Positions 1-12,761 of a stretch of 64,000 nucleotides of DNA are shown in pieces. Origin of the DNA: Combretum micranthum (lineage: Eukaryota; Streptophyta; Magnoliopsida; Myrtales; Combretaceae); NCBI GenBank assembly GCA_024138025.1, contig JAMXBD010000065.1:1599501-1663500 (forward strand), read 5' to 3'. Numbering within the stretch: position 1 is the first letter of the stretch; each line of letters starts with the position of its first letter. Position numbers and translations under genes: made by a program. The notes under the pieces are model-generated. The model made no database searches. It saw only the letters and a list, made by a program, of their open reading frames with translations, and was not told the DNA's origin.

Positions 1-2560
1 TTAGAATACAAAACACAGGCTTCATAACTAGCCCCTTACAAAAAACACAAACTTTAAAAGATAATACAGTTCTAAAACAAATAAAATATAATATAATAAT
101 CCAACGACCCTGCTTATCTTCACTCCTCCTCTCAAACTTCCAGGATCGCCCATACCCAAGTCAATCATCATCATCATCTTCATCACATCAACACCTGGAA
201 AGAGAAAATAATGAGCCAGAGCTTAATACAACAGTAACACAAGCACACACAAGCTTAAACTAGTGCAATGAAGCAACAACAGATTATTATCTTTAAATTA
301 ATGTAAACAAATCAACACAAGAGTACTCACACTCCGATTGCAATTCTTGGGAATCTAGGGGTCCTAAGTAACAACAACTGCTCATGGGGTTGATATAGGC
401 TGTTTGAATATCTATATCTCTTATATCTAACGGAAAAGAAAAAATAGCATTATCTAAAGTTCACAACCATTACGTATCTTTACTCATCTCAGTTTATAAC
501 ATCGGTTATTTTAACTTTGCCATAAACGTGAACTCAAACACGTTACTTCACCCCATGCCTAAGTAAACATTATTATGATATCGTTTTCCCCATCGGTTAC
601 CTACCAGGCTACTTATAAATGTCATTATGTCATGATAGGTGTAGCCTAAGCACTCAAACTACTGTGCTTGGCTCTATATAAGGTTGTTGTTCCTTGGACT
701 GGATTAAATGACACACGCATAAACATCATTCGTTAATCATTAAGCCGTCTTTGAATTTTAGTTTATTCGAAATGCCTATTCTCACAAACAACAAGCACGT
801 CATTTTGTACTTTATATGTTGTCTGTATTCTGACTAGACAGAAGACAAAGTAGAAAGCAGGTCTCGAGTTTTTGTTCAAGAAATTAAATCATATAAGCAA
901 TTCAATCATTTATTAACTTACACCGAATTTCATATTAATCATTCATTTCATGCTTTTATCTGATCAGATATAAAAATAGGAACCTCACCATGGCTACAAA
1001 GGTCGCTTTGCCAAGATATGGACAACTCTCCGTTATCGATCAAATTATCTTTAATTAAACCTAGCTTTGCTCTAGCATTTTTTAGAAATTATGTACTCCT
1101 TATTATTTAAGGTTTTACCTAACATATTAATGTAAGACAATTACAGGTTATTAAGCCTATATTAACTTAACTTAACCAAGTTAATTAAACTTAATTATTT
1201 AATTAAATTAGTAAGTCAAGTTGACTAAACTTAATCAATATAATTCATTTTAGCTTATTAAAGTTTATTAACCGAGTTGAACTTAAGTTTATTAGCTAAG
1301 TTCATTTTACATTCAAGATTCATATCAAACTTAAGTTTATGAACTAGTTCACTTTATATTTAAAATCTATATTAAACATAGTTTAGTTACTAATTCATTC
1401 TATTAAGACATTATTATATATCTTATAGAATCTTAATTAGTATTTTATTTCAGTTCATTTAGATTCACTAAGCCAAGTTAAACTTAGGTTGATTAACTGA
1501 GTTTATTTTATACTTAACTTCTATTGTTTAATATAATTAGTTATTAAATCTATAAATTCTCTTAACTCATTCTTCATTATATAATCTACTAATATATCAT
1601 TTCATTTATCTATTTCATTTTATCTCCCTTTCTTTTCTATTTCTTTTTTTTTTTTAATAGGGGACGTTCATATGGCATATGGGTTTGTATAGATAGTTGT
1701 ATCAATTTTGAAACGAAATCAGAAAACCATACTAACAACCAAACCCCTACCCACCCACCTCTACCATATGGGTCGTTTCAACCTGGGAACTTGCACATAA
1801 AGGCATACACCCCTTCGTATGGGTCGTTCAAGAGCCGTTTGGTTCAACACCCCTCTAAATGGGCCCATTGAACTTCTATGACTTCTCTGTCTTTTCTTCA
1901 AAACTTTTCTTCTTAACTACATCATACTTCATTCAAAACATTATACAAACAACATACAAATTTATATCAAGTTCAAACAACACTCCTAAAAATATTTCTA
2001 CTTCATATATCATCAATTCATTTCATCAAATCTCTAACCTATTCATGCATAAATAACCTAGGTTTTGATTCACATATTCATATACCACATCTTTACAAAT
2101 TTTATCATAAACCCATCGTATTTCTAGTTTTATTTCATCATTCCCATGCTTAATCAACAATCAAAACAAGAAAATAGTTATACTTATCTTTTTAGCAAAC
2201 ACATGAAATTTGATCTTCTCCACTACTTCTTCTCCTTAGTTGATATAACTTCTTTTCACTTGATTTTTCCACTTCTATCTTGCTTTCCATCTTCAATTCT
2301 ACCTATAGTCTTGTTGAATTTAAGATTTTATTTTTTAGATGGAGAAAGAAGAGAATGAAAGTGGCATAAAAGAAGAAGAAGAAGAAGAAGAAGAAGAAAA
2401 AGAAGAAAAAGAAGGATATGTAGGAGGCAAGGGAAGAAAGAAGAAAGAAGAGGCAAGTGGCAAGTGAAGAAAAAAAGGGAAAATTAAGGTTTTAAAGAAA
2501 ATTCAAAAGATATTTATAAGTAAAGGTATTATGTTTATACTTTTCTGATAATTAATTTAA
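1..2560. other. AT-rich spacer, probably LTR-retrotransposon derived
   Basis: I see no gene here. The left part (about 120-230) carries a phrase ending in an ACCTGG...GAGAAAATAATGAGC stretch that resembles one at 59700-59740, inside another LTR-like region, so the window may open within a non-autonomous LTR element. Positions 1140-1520 hold a degenerate repeat built on AACTTAAGTTTATTAACT. Positions 1640-1860 repeat the phrase CATATGGG/TATGGGTCGTT several times. A GAA microsatellite closes the region. No end of an element could be fixed. Confidence 0.3.
2370..2415. repeat. (GAA)n microsatellite
   Basis: About 14 GAA/AAG triplets with a few interruptions, inside a longer purine-rich stretch that runs to about 2500. 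Confidence 0.9.
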
Positions 2561-4075
2561 GTATCTAAAATAATTAAAAAATAGTTTGAGAATCTATATA
2601 ATAGAAATTAACATCTTAAATCATAAATCTAGTTAAGACTCAATTTATAAGAAATTGATATTAAATTTGAATTTGGCTTACGAATTGATGATTTTAAATA
2701 AGTAATTGATTTTAAAAATTATAAAGATTTTAGAAAATGAAATTTAACTAAAGTTCAAGGGTTTAGAAGTTTACTAAACATTTTAAATGGTTTGTTTAAT
2801 GGTTTAGGGGATTGAAATTGAAGAAAAGGGGTTCTAATTGAAAAATAAGGAAAGATTATGGATTTCAATTTGTAGAATTAAATAGATAAAACAATTAGGC
2901 AATTTTAAAAGAGATATTTGAAATCTCAAATTTAATTTAACCTATTTACTAATTGATTATGCCAAATTATCTAATTGTATTTTATAATTAACTTTACTTG
3001 ATTTAACTAGACTACCTAAGTTAAATTTGTAAATTAATTTCAAATTTTATTTCAAAATTAATCACCTATTATACTATTCAATTAAACTATTTCTAATTTA
3101 GTTAGATGAATGTTTGGAGTATTTCAATTTGGCTTTATGGTACCCTTTCAAGACGCCAATGGTTATATATTTCTTTCAAGCCAAGTATATAATTGAGACT
3201 TCTTTGCAAGAATTGGATCATTACCATCTCCTAATATGAATGGTGCTACATTTGCTATGACAATTGTTAAAGCAACAATTATTATTGGGAGTCGCCTCAA
3301 TTTCTTCATCATATGTTATCGTTTCATCTGTCCCTTTCTAGATTAATTTTGCAGTCATGGCTAAACTTATAATTTATAGGTTTAGATGATGATAGGAAGA
3401 CGAATTTTAGAGAGTAAGAGTGCTTATTACCTTTTCTTATTTCCCGGTAATGCATTTAAGTTATATTGTCATAACATTTCAACAATATAAATAACCTTAT
3501 TTTAACTAAAATCCATAACCACTATAGAATCATCTGACCCTCATATGCCATGAATAAATGAGCTAGATTATTAATCATTGAATAAATTGAACCAAATAAA
3601 CAATTTTTGGTTGTAATGTAAACTGAAAATATGGCATATAATGTATTTCAGACTTGATGAGGTCATGTCCAAAGAAACAAAACAATTGCTTTTTATGCGA
3701 GGAATTAAAAAAAAAAAAAAAGAAGCAAAATCATGTTCTTGAGACTGTGAATTCCTTGAGATAAAGCTCAATACATGTGTATGAAAATAAATTGAATTTT
3801 TTTAAATGTAAAAACAAGTTACTTTAATATTTATCTAATTAAAACTCTTCATGAATGCAATTCATAAACATATGTTAATTTTACTTGATTTTGCAATGTT
3901 GGCTATTGTACTTCTCAAACTATAAGGAAGCATTATTGTGAAACTGTAAATAGTAACAATAAACCAGTTGGAAACTTCATATGCTTCATACCATAGATAG
4001 AATTACATTAATGGAATCCGGATTACTAGGATTTTGGTAAAAGTTTTACCTTGAAATCTTAAATTTAATCACATC
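2561..4075. other. AT-rich intergenic spacer downstream of the RING gene
   Basis: No coding sequence or clear repeat is visible. The right end should contain the 3' UTR of the minus-strand RING gene. Short reading frames here are low-complexity and unrelated to known proteins. Confidence 0.4.
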
Positions 4076-4933
4076 TTAAAAGAGCAGGAGGAAAAACATT
4101 ATACAACAGAACAGAAAAAACCAGATCCTATTAAGCGACTGATCCGCCTGCACTATACGCCTCCGAAACCTTGAACTGCTATTCCCATCCAGAATACTAG
4201 GATATGGACCATACAAATTAGCTATTGATTCTCCGAAAATCCTAGCCAAAATTAATTCAGCAAACATTGCAATGATAGTGTAAATAATACTCCTGCTTCT
4301 AACATTTCGATTGAACACAGGAGCCCTAAAATAATCCTCCAAGGGAGAATAGTACGGTAATCCCAAGTTAGGCACATCGTTTTGTTCCCGCGATTGATGA
4401 GCTGCTGCTGAGGCAGCACCAGAGGCAGGACCTCGTGGTCTGCTAGGAACAACAACGTTAACTTGCGGATGCTTGTTTTTTGGGGTTGAGGAAGGAATGT
4501 TTCCTCTGCAGAAAAGCGGGATCAGAGTAGAATTCGAGATTTCTGCTTTACAAACCGGACACTGCTTCTGCTTCCGCTGTTGGTCTTGTGTTGAAATTGA
4601 AACATCCTGGAGGTTTAGATTTAGCCATGTGTAGATGCATGGCCAGCAGTAGAGATGGCCACAGAGCGTAACCACTGGCTCGCACACCAAATCTAGGCAG
4701 ATGTTGCATTCAAATCCGCTTGGAGTCTCATCAGAGCCGCAAACTGAATCTGAACCGAATTTCCAATCTCCTAATCTAGGTTTATCTAATTCCGTACTGT
4801 ACTGTGGTGTAGCATTGTTATCTACTGTGTAGTGATTGTTTTCCATGTTTTCTGGTTGAGAAAAATTAATGGGTGTTGAAGGGATTAAATGATTCTCGAC
4901 AGGCAACAGAAAAATACGAGGATCCATGTGCAA
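4076..4933 (-). CDS. RING-HC E3 ubiquitin ligase, RMA-like, membrane-anchored
   Basis: The 285-residue protein should transfer ubiquitin from an E2 to substrates at the ER membrane, as known RMA proteins do. A RING-HC (C3HC4) finger lies at about residues 76-128: CNIC, then LCGHLYCWPC, then CPVC. The GHLYCWPCIYTWL core is typical of plant RMA ligases. An Ala/Ser/Pro-rich linker follows. A second family signature lies near residues 220-250 (YTIIAMFAELILARIFGE), and the last 16 residues are almost wholly hydrophobic, which fits a C-terminal tail anchor. The gene is intronless and its length fits the longer RMA members. Met1 and Met3 are both possible starts; I took the first. No frameshift or lost zinc ligand is seen. 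The class is secure; which RMA paralogue it is cannot be told. Confidence 0.93.
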   Translation of the reverse strand: MHMDPRIFLLPVENHLIPSTPINFSQPENMENNHYTVDNNATPQYSTELDKPRLGDWKFGSDSVCGSDETPSGFECNICLDLVCEPVVTLCGHLYCWPCIYTWLNLNLQDVSISTQDQQRKQKQCPVCKAEISNSTLIPLFCRGNIPSSTPKNKHPQVNVVVPSRPRGPASGAASAAAHQSREQNDVPNLGLPYYSPLEDYFRAPVFNRNVRSRSIIYTIIAMFAELILARIFGESIANLYGPYPSILDGNSSSRFRRRIVQADQSLNRIWFFLFCCIMFFLLLF

Positions 4934-7100
4934 CCATAGATTTAATTTCTTGGGTTATTTTTCTTCCAAGCAAGAATTAATTTGGTCTAATATCGGGGGA
5001 AGGGGGAGGCGTGCAATCTGTTGGCGTGGACTCTGACGATTCTGTGTTCTTGCGAAACTTGTAACTTAATACCGTGTGTGACTGCAGTTGTTTTACTTTT
5101 CCTTTTATGGAATAGCATATAATTTTTAATTTCTTGGTTAATGTGATGATATCTAAGACTAAGTTCAAGGATAATATCGAGGTCAACTGTTCCCAATACG
5201 CTGTTTCCATGCTGGCTTTGTCAGGTCCATAGTGCTGTTTGTGTTGGGTTCTTCACAAATCACAAGGATCATCTTTTTCTTGTTTTTAATTCCAGTATTT
5301 TATCAATCATGGTTTTAAAAAGAGCACAACAATAAAAAAAAGTTCGTTAAAGTTGAAGTCTTTTGGCAGATAAGCATTAACATTAATTGTGAATGATGAT
5401 AAAAGTATATTGTTATTTAAAAAACTATTCATATATTAAAATAGTAATAATAATGGTTATCTATTAAGGGTATGTTCTTTAACACAATTTTTATAATAAA
5501 GATATTATTTTTTGAGATTATTCATCATTGTAATACGGTTTTAATTAATGAAAGATCTTACAAGATTAATTTTTTTATTGATATCAGAATTAACTAATAG
5601 AAATATAAATAGATAATATTTTGGTTATTAAATAGTGCGTGTATGTATATAAGAGAATCTAAAATAAAATATCTTAGATCAAATAAAAAAAATAAAAAAA
5701 GGATTTAAAAAAGTTAATACCACACCTAAAAATATTAAATAAAATTTTTATCATTAGAATTTTTTTTTTTTTTAAGGCCGAATATCATTAGAACCAATTT
5801 ACGTTGCACATTAATACAATTGAAACCTTTTTCTAAAGGTTTACGTCTACATTTAATGGGTTGCGTTGCTCAGGATGAGGACCAATATAATATTTTCGGG
5901 GTGCTTCTTCTGGGAGAGACTGAACTGAAGTGCGCAGAGACCCGAGAACAGTGTATGTGTAATGTGTTTCCCCATTGACAAACTGGAATCTGCACATTTT
6001 ATTTATTTATCGTCGCCATTCACCCTCGATTCCTTAAATTGGACCGGCATTAAAGCATTCACATCATAGCACGTTTATGGCCCTTAAAATACCATATAAC
6101 TATTCTAAGGTTTTTTTTTTTTTTTTCTTTTTTTCAAACCTCACCACTTAATCCCTACCATTTTTTTTTTATATATACATAAGATCATTTATATCTTTTT
6201 AAGTCTTGTGAGTCTTGTTATACTTTGATATAATACATTTAATAAAATAAAAATATATAGAACCAAAAAAAAAATGTGAATGACCTTATTTTTTTTTTTT
6301 GACTTATTTGCATATGACTCTTAAAAAAAATTAAAGGACTTCTCTCATTATTAAAGTGAAGTCTTCAACATAGGAACCCATATCAAGCACCCACCAATGA
6401 GGACTCTCTTACACTTTGTTTGACACGATAGAATGTATCAAAAAATGAAAGATTGTTGAAGGAAGATAATTTAAATCCTTTTATGAGTTAAATAATGAAG
6501 GGGAGAAAAGTTGATGGAATTTTAATTATTATAAAACATAAAATACGATAAATTATAAATTACTTATATATCACTAGAAGATAATATGTAATTTCAAAAA
6601 GAATAGTACAAGAGTTTTTTTTTTTTTTAATTCCCTTTCCCTCCTAATTTTCTTCATTTGGAAGGAGATAATAAAGTGGTGGGACCTAGGAAAAATATTA
6701 TATCCATTTTTTCTCTCACTATCTTTCCCTCTTAAAACAAACAAGGAAATTGAATTCAATCCCTCCTCGTTTCAGATTATGTGAGTCTCATATACCTTTG
6801 CATAATATATTTTTAAAAAAATAATAAATAATAAAACGTAAATGAACTTGCTTCTTAGAGGCCTAAGAAGAGGACCCGAAAAAGTTTTAAAGACCTCCCC
6901 ATCCCATAGAATCTCAAAAATGAGATTCTTTTATATAGGATTTTATGCTAAAAACCCCGGAATGAGGATGCTCTTGTGGCCTAGCTCTTAGTATCAAGAT
7001 AGTGGTTTGGTTTGACAGCTGAATCCCGTGCCAAGTGTAGACTGATCTTGCAATGATTGTCTTCATGCAAAAACACCAGCTTGATTTTTCAATCTCAATT
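4934..7100. other. 5' flank of the RING gene and AT-rich spacer
   Basis: The first few hundred bases should hold the promoter and 5' leader of the minus-strand RING gene, but no convincing TATA box or intron could be fixed. The rest is AT-rich with many T and A homopolymers (for example near 5760, 6115, 6290 and 6615). I see no gene or element ends. Confidence 0.4.
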
Positions 7101-7102
7101 AA

Positions 7103-7803
7103 AGGCAGACAAGTGGGTTAAATGAGCAAACTTGGCTTGGCCCACTTGGCTTATGGGTTAAGCAGGCTAAAAAATTTTGGCCCACTTTAAAAACGGGTCA
7201 AAATTTCTTGATCCTAACCTAACCCACTTTGATCCATGGTTAAACAGGCCAACCCACTTCTTGACCTATTTCACCTACTTGTATATCTTTGTGAGTTAAA
7301 TAGGCCATATTGACCCATTTAATCCATTTATACCGATTGAATAAAAGGTATATAATAAAAAAAAGTTTTGCAGGGTTCTAAATATATAAATGATTTATTT
7401 CATTATTATTATAATTACTTATAGATTAAAATAAATATTTTAAAATAACTTTATTAGATATCATATTTTAAATGAAATAATAAGATATACTTAAAAAAAA
7501 TGTTATGATGCATACACATCCATTTATCATTCTTTATTATTATTAATCAATAAATTTAATCTTAAGTATGAAAGACTCAAAAATAATATTAGATTGATAA
7601 TTATTTCCTCCATTTTTTTTAAACAAGTAGGTTAGTGGGCCAAGCCACTTAACCCTCGGGCCAGCCCATTTTAGCCCGTCGGTTAAATGAGCCAGGTGAA
7701 ATTGGCCCACTTTTAAACAGGCTGAAAAATATTGGTCCTCACCCATTTTCAAAGTGGGTTAAACGAGTCGACCCGCTAACCATAACCCACTTGCCCATCT
7801 CCT
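7103..7803. mobile_element. Non-autonomous hAT-like element (probable)
   Basis: The two ends are inverted copies rich in the words GTGGGTTAA, GGCCCACTT and AGCCCA. The left starts near GGCAGACAAGTGGGTTAAATG and the right ends ...AACCCACTTGCCCATCTCC. A terminal GGGCAAGTGGGTT motif of this kind is common in plant hAT-derived MITEs. The middle is AT-rich with no transposase. No matching 8-bp target duplication could be fixed, so the ends are approximate. Confidence 0.55.
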
Positions 7804-9095
7804 GACAACAGATCGTTGCAACTGGAGTAGCAGTTTGGTTGTTAGTGGCGGGGCCTTTATTATTGGTTGGTTAAGTTAAAAGTAACAAATCAAATTAAAT
7901 TGTAATTTAGACTTCTAGTAAAGTAAACATTTTTTTTAATGGATTTTGGCTTTTAAATCGAGCTGCATCAATTGTAATTTGATTTGAACCTCTATCAAAG
8001 GCACTTAAATTAGATTTTAATGGTTTTTACTATAATTATTCCAATAACATGACCTGTATAATAAAAAATTTACAAGAAAAATAAATAACACAAATCAAAA
8101 TAGACACTATATGAAGTTATGCAACAACTAGTTATATAATTTCAACTAAATTATTGATTCAAGATTTCATACTTTATGCATGTTCACTTTGTTGTAACAT
8201 TGATTTTGTTACAGCATTATTTCTTATGAAAATTTATTATAATAATTAATTTACCATAATAGTAATATTATGAGGAATCCTATTAAAAAAGTTGATTAGT
8301 CATTTAATACTCATAACTATGAATAACAATTCAATACTCTAATAGATTTTTCCTCAATATTTCCTTAGTTAGATAAATAATTATAAAATAGAAGTTCTAT
8401 TACAACTATATTTCATTCCCTCATAATGCCAATTTCATTGCAACATTATTCGTTCAATAAAGTGAACCAATAGATTATGTTAAATGCTAAGGAGAAGAGG
8501 ACAAGAAGATGGGTCAATATTGGATAGTATTATATATTTGTTTGGATTGTTAGGTTTTTATTGTATTGTTTTTATATCTAATTTACATATGTAACTTATT
8601 TGTATCATATCAGTATCTAATATGCATCTATAATTTATATGTATTGTATCTGTATCTTATCTGCATTTGTAACTTGTCTGTATCGTATCTATTTGATCAA
8701 ATTATGAGTAAAACTAACATTATATATGTATTGTATTTGTTTGGTCAGATTATTAGTTAAACTATTAGTTTTTTTATCAGTGGCTGTTTCTTGACAAATA
8801 TCTATTTGAAAATAATAAAAAAAATGATGTCAAAATGATCAAAATATGATGAAATAAAAATATTTATAGTTATGTAAAAGAATAAAGATACTAATTTCAT
8901 AGTAGAGAATAGGTGAAGTAATGTTGTGAGCCACGGACATAATGCTTGGGGGAGCTAAAATGCAAGGTTTGGAGATTGCACTTCTATTTGGTTTAAAACT
9001 TGTAGATATGCTTAGCACAATTATAGAAAAAAAAAGTCAAATGTATAATAGAAATGAAGAAGATAAATATAAATTTTGTTTATAAATTGAAGGGT
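7804..9095. other. AT-rich spacer with imprecise short repeats
   Basis: No gene is seen. Positions 8538-8760 contain repeated words (TGTATCGTATCT, TATCAGTATCTAA, TTGTTTGG) that resemble the small inverted-repeat element at 48731-48907. Confidence 0.35.
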
Positions 9096-9100
9096 GGAAA

Positions 9101-9417
9101 TGATGCGAATGAGACATTATTTTGTCTAACTCACACATACACAGTAGGGGGAAAAAACAAGAGAGAGAGAAAGAACTTCAAGATTACAATATCATCTTTG
9201 GTACATTATTTTCATATTACAAGATTCTGTCTTTTATAAGCATTACAATACAAATTTTAGAAAAACTCATTTGTGAAGATACGTAAAACAATGATTGCAA
9301 TTTGTCTGTCAATTTCATATGTTTGGCTAAGAATTAACATAGCCAATAATAGAAGTTTCGTTTCTATCTTTTGCAAATACAGCTCTGTATAACTTGATTT
9401 AAATTTTTTAACCAACA
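9101..9417 (-). repeat. 3' LTR of the copia element
   Basis: 317 bp, matching 14560-14877 almost end to end. On the minus strand it starts TGTTGGTTAAAA and ends ...CGCATCA. The target duplication GGAAA lies just outside at 9096-9100. Confidence 0.95.
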
Positions 9418-9428
9418 TTGCCTCCCTT
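9418..9428 (-). promoter_or_regulatory. Polypurine tract of the copia element
   Basis: On the minus strand this reads AAGGGAGGCAA and abuts the 3' LTR, where plus-strand DNA synthesis of an LTR retrotransposon is primed. Confidence 0.8.
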
Positions 9429-9677
9429 AAATCAAGCTTGTATCATTCTAAGCATTTTCTTTAACTTGTAAAATAAGTCATTTTACAAAGGCTTTGTAAA
9501 AATATCTACAATTTGATCTTTAGTGTGGCAATAATTAATCTCCACTTCCTTCTCAGCAACCAACTCTCAGATCTTATGAAACCATATATCAATATGCTTG
9601 GACCATCCATGAAAAAATGGATTTTTGCATAGAGCAATAGCAGACTTGTTATCACAAAATATTTCTGTGGAAGTTTA

Positions 9678-10750
9678 CTACTTTTGATGCATCACTTCTA
9701 GTATTCTTCTCAGCCACACTACTTGAGTTGCATAACTAGCTGCTGCTATATATTCTGCTTCAATTGTAGAGAGTGCGACAACGGGTTGCTTCTTTGATGA
9801 CCATGATACTGGACCACTCCTTAAGTGAAATGCATTTCTTTTCGTGCTTTTTCTTATTTCTATATCTCCTACCCAATCACTATCTGTATAGCCAACAAGT
9901 TTCACATCATTATCATTAACATAAAAAGTTCCCTCCGTCAAAGTACCTTTGATATATTTAAGAATTCTTTTAGCTCTTTGCAGATGATAAATATGTGGAT
10001 CTTCCATAAATCTGCTAAGCAATCCAACTCTAAAAACAATATATGGTCTTGTTGCAGTTAAATATCTCAAGCTTCCAATCAAACTTTTGTAGTGAGTTGA
10101 ATCTATCTTCTTGTCACTATTTTCTCTTGTCATCTTTAATTTTCCTTCGACGGTAGTGGAGACTGGCTTTGAAATTTCCATCTTAAATTTCTTCAAAATA
10201 TCACTAGCATATTTCTTTTGAGATATGAAAATGCCACCATTTTTTCGAACAACCTCAATGCTAAGAACATAAGACATTAGGCCCATATCTATCATTTCGA
10301 AGTAACTTATCATAGCCTCTTTGAGTTCATCAATCATCCTTGAATTGTTGCAAGTAAAAATTAAATCATCAACATAAAAAACAATAAGAATATTTTCAGG
10401 CTCAACAAATTTAGTACATAAAATATGCTCAAATGAGCATATTTGAAAACCATGGTGCACAAAATATGAATCAATCTTCTTGTACCACGCTCTTGGTGCC
10501 TGCTTCAACCTATATAGAGCTTTTTTCAGTCTATAAACTTTATCTTCTTTTCCTTCAATCATATAACCTGCAAGCTGCTCAACATATACTTCTTCTTCTA
10601 GTGTTCTATTTAGAAAACTAGATTTAACATTCATTTGATATATTCTCCAATTATTTTGAGCTGAAAGAGAAATAATCATATGGATTGTATCTAGCCTTGC
10701 AATTGGAGCAAATACCTCAAAATAATCAATACTAGGCTTTTGCTTGTAGC
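9678..10750 (-). pseudogene. Copia reverse transcriptase and RNase H
   Basis: This is the best-preserved part of the polyprotein. The RT shows LKKALYRLKQAPRAWY and the catalytic FYVDDLIF. RNase H shows YTDSDWVGD and the SKKQPVVALS...EAEYIAA motif. The open frame runs from about 10679 to the stop at 9678. Coding similarity (KPSIDYFEVFAPIARLDTI) continues upstream to the edge of the nested hAT element at 10758, which cuts RT from its upstream half. One conserved Thr of the TEAEY motif is Ile, a C-to-T change. Confidence 0.9.
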
Positions 10751-10758
10751 CTTTAGCT

Positions 10759-11319
10759 TAGGGATGCAACCGGGGCGGGTCTGGGACAGGTTTTTTGAAA
10801 CTCGAACCCGACCCAAGTCCTTAATGGGTGTCCTAGAACCCGAGAAAAACCCTATCGGGTTTTTTTTGTCATTCCCAAAACCCAATCCGCTAGGATTTAA
10901 GGAACCCATAACCCGACCCGACCCGATTATAAGATTTTTAATTTTTTTTTCTTAAAAAAAAAGCAAAAGAAAGAATTTTGTTCTAAGTTATTAATGATAC
11001 AAATATTTTTATTGAAATAATGAATTTTAGACAATAATATCATATAAAATGATGCAAACACTTCATTTCCACTTACTTTCATAGACATATAATATCAATG
11101 GGATCCTTGCTTTAATAACTTAATATTTTTAATTTTTTAATATTTTTAATTTATGTCGGGTCGGGTTTTCCCAACGGGTTACATAATAAACTTAAAACCC
11201 GAGTCAATAACTTATCAGGTTTTTTTTTTAATCCTAAAACCAGTCCTAAAACCCTATAGGGTTTTTAGCGGGTTAGGCCGTCGGGTACCCTATAACGACC
11301 CGCCCCGCTTGCATCCCTA
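10759..11319. mobile_element. Non-autonomous hAT-type element nested in the copia RT
   Basis: 561 bp. The terminal inverted repeats read TAGGGATGCAACCGGGGCGG on the left and, reversed, TAGGGATGCAAGCGGGGCGG on the right, with one mismatch. The flanks are CTTTAGCT (10751-10758) and CTTTAGCC (11320-11327), an 8-bp target duplication with one difference, which is the hAT length. Rejoining the flanks restores the RT similarity, so it inserted into an existing copia copy. Subterminal GGGTCGGGTT/CCCGACCC words are abundant. There is no transposase. Confidence 0.92.
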
Positions 11320-11327
11320 CTTTAGCC

Positions 11328-12761
11328 TCCAACCTTGCTTTAAATCGGTCTATCTCTCCATCAGGCTTATACTTTGTTTTATAGACCCACTTCACTCCAA
11401 TTGGCCTTTTATCTATAGGCAAATCTATTAGCTCTCATGTTTTGTTCTTCTCAATGGAATAAATCTCTTCATCCATGGCCTTCCTTCAATTTGTGTCTCC
11501 TAAAGCTTCTTCAAATGTCACTGGTTCACAATCAGCAAACAAAACAAAATTTATAATTTCTTTGTCAGAAGGATCATTATCACATTCACCACCAACAACA
11601 TAATCCTCTAAAATGGCTGGTAATTGGCATTGTCTTTGTGGTCTATTAGATGATTCTGCCACTTCTTGAGTTAGACCTGATTGCCCTTCATCTTCTTCAT
11701 TATCATCAAGAATTACTACGGCCTCCTTCTGGGATTTTGAAGACCAATCCCATATTGCTTCTTCATCGAATGCTACATCCCTACTAATGATCACCTTCTT
11801 TGTCTTTGGATTGTATAACTTGTATGCCTTTGAATTTGAGCTATAGCCAATGAAAATGTGTTTTTCTCTTTATCATCCAATTTCTTCCTAGGCAGATCTG
11901 GTACAAGGGCATATGCAATACACCCAAAAACTCTGAGATGCAGGATTGAGGCTTCCTTCCACTCCAAGCTTCTTCAAATGTCTTATCATGAACACTCTTA
12001 GTTAGGCACCTATTCAAAATATAAACAGTAGTGACAACTGCTTCTGCCTAGAATTCTCTAGGCAATTGTTTAGCCTTTAGTATACATCTTACCATGCACA
12101 TGATTGTTCTGTTCTTCCTTTTTGCAACTCCATTCTGTTGAGGTGTGTATCTGTTTGTTTGTTGGTGTTGAATTCTATGCTACTCAAAGAAGTCTGCACA
12201 TACAAGATATTCTTGGCCTCTATCTTTTCTTAGTGCTTTGATTTTGAAGCTACTTTGTTTCTCCACTAATGCCTTGAATGACTTAAAGGCATCACAAGCT
12301 TTTGACTTCTACTTTAAAAAATACACCCATGTCTTTATATTGAAATCATCAATGAACGTAATAAAATACAAACTACCACCATGTGTTGCCACCTTAACCA
12401 TACATAAGTCTAAATGGACAATCTCCAGTAACTTTCTCGCCCTCTAAGACTTTCCAATTGGAAATGAGTCTTTATGCTTCTTTCCTAGTTAACAAGCCTC
12501 ACATACACCCTCAGGAATATTCACAATAGGCAAACCAAAAACATATTCTTTTCGTGATAGATAATTCAATCCAAAAAACTAAAAATGTCCAAAACACATA
12601 TGCCACAGTCAATCATCATTTGGAATAACATAACTTAAACAAGAAAAGTTTTCGTGCTAAATTTTCAAAGGGAATAGGCGATTCGGCGCCATTAGTACTT
12701 TGGCTACAAACCTTCCATACTTGTCAATCAATGTGCAGTAACCTTGATAAATTTGAATGTT
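11328..12761 (-). pseudogene. Copia integrase and start of RT
   Basis: The sequence decodes as integrase across several stops and shifts. A GAG-pre-integrase zinc segment (LWHMCFGH...VCEAC) is followed by the DDE core: HLDLC for the first Asp, KDRGQEY for the second, then TPQQNGVAKRKNRTI, where copia integrases have E in place of the first K. The catalytic Glu is therefore Lys (a GAA-to-AAA type change). A variable linker (11486-11794) and the LEAK...start of RT follow. The protein cannot be functional. Confidence 0.85.
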
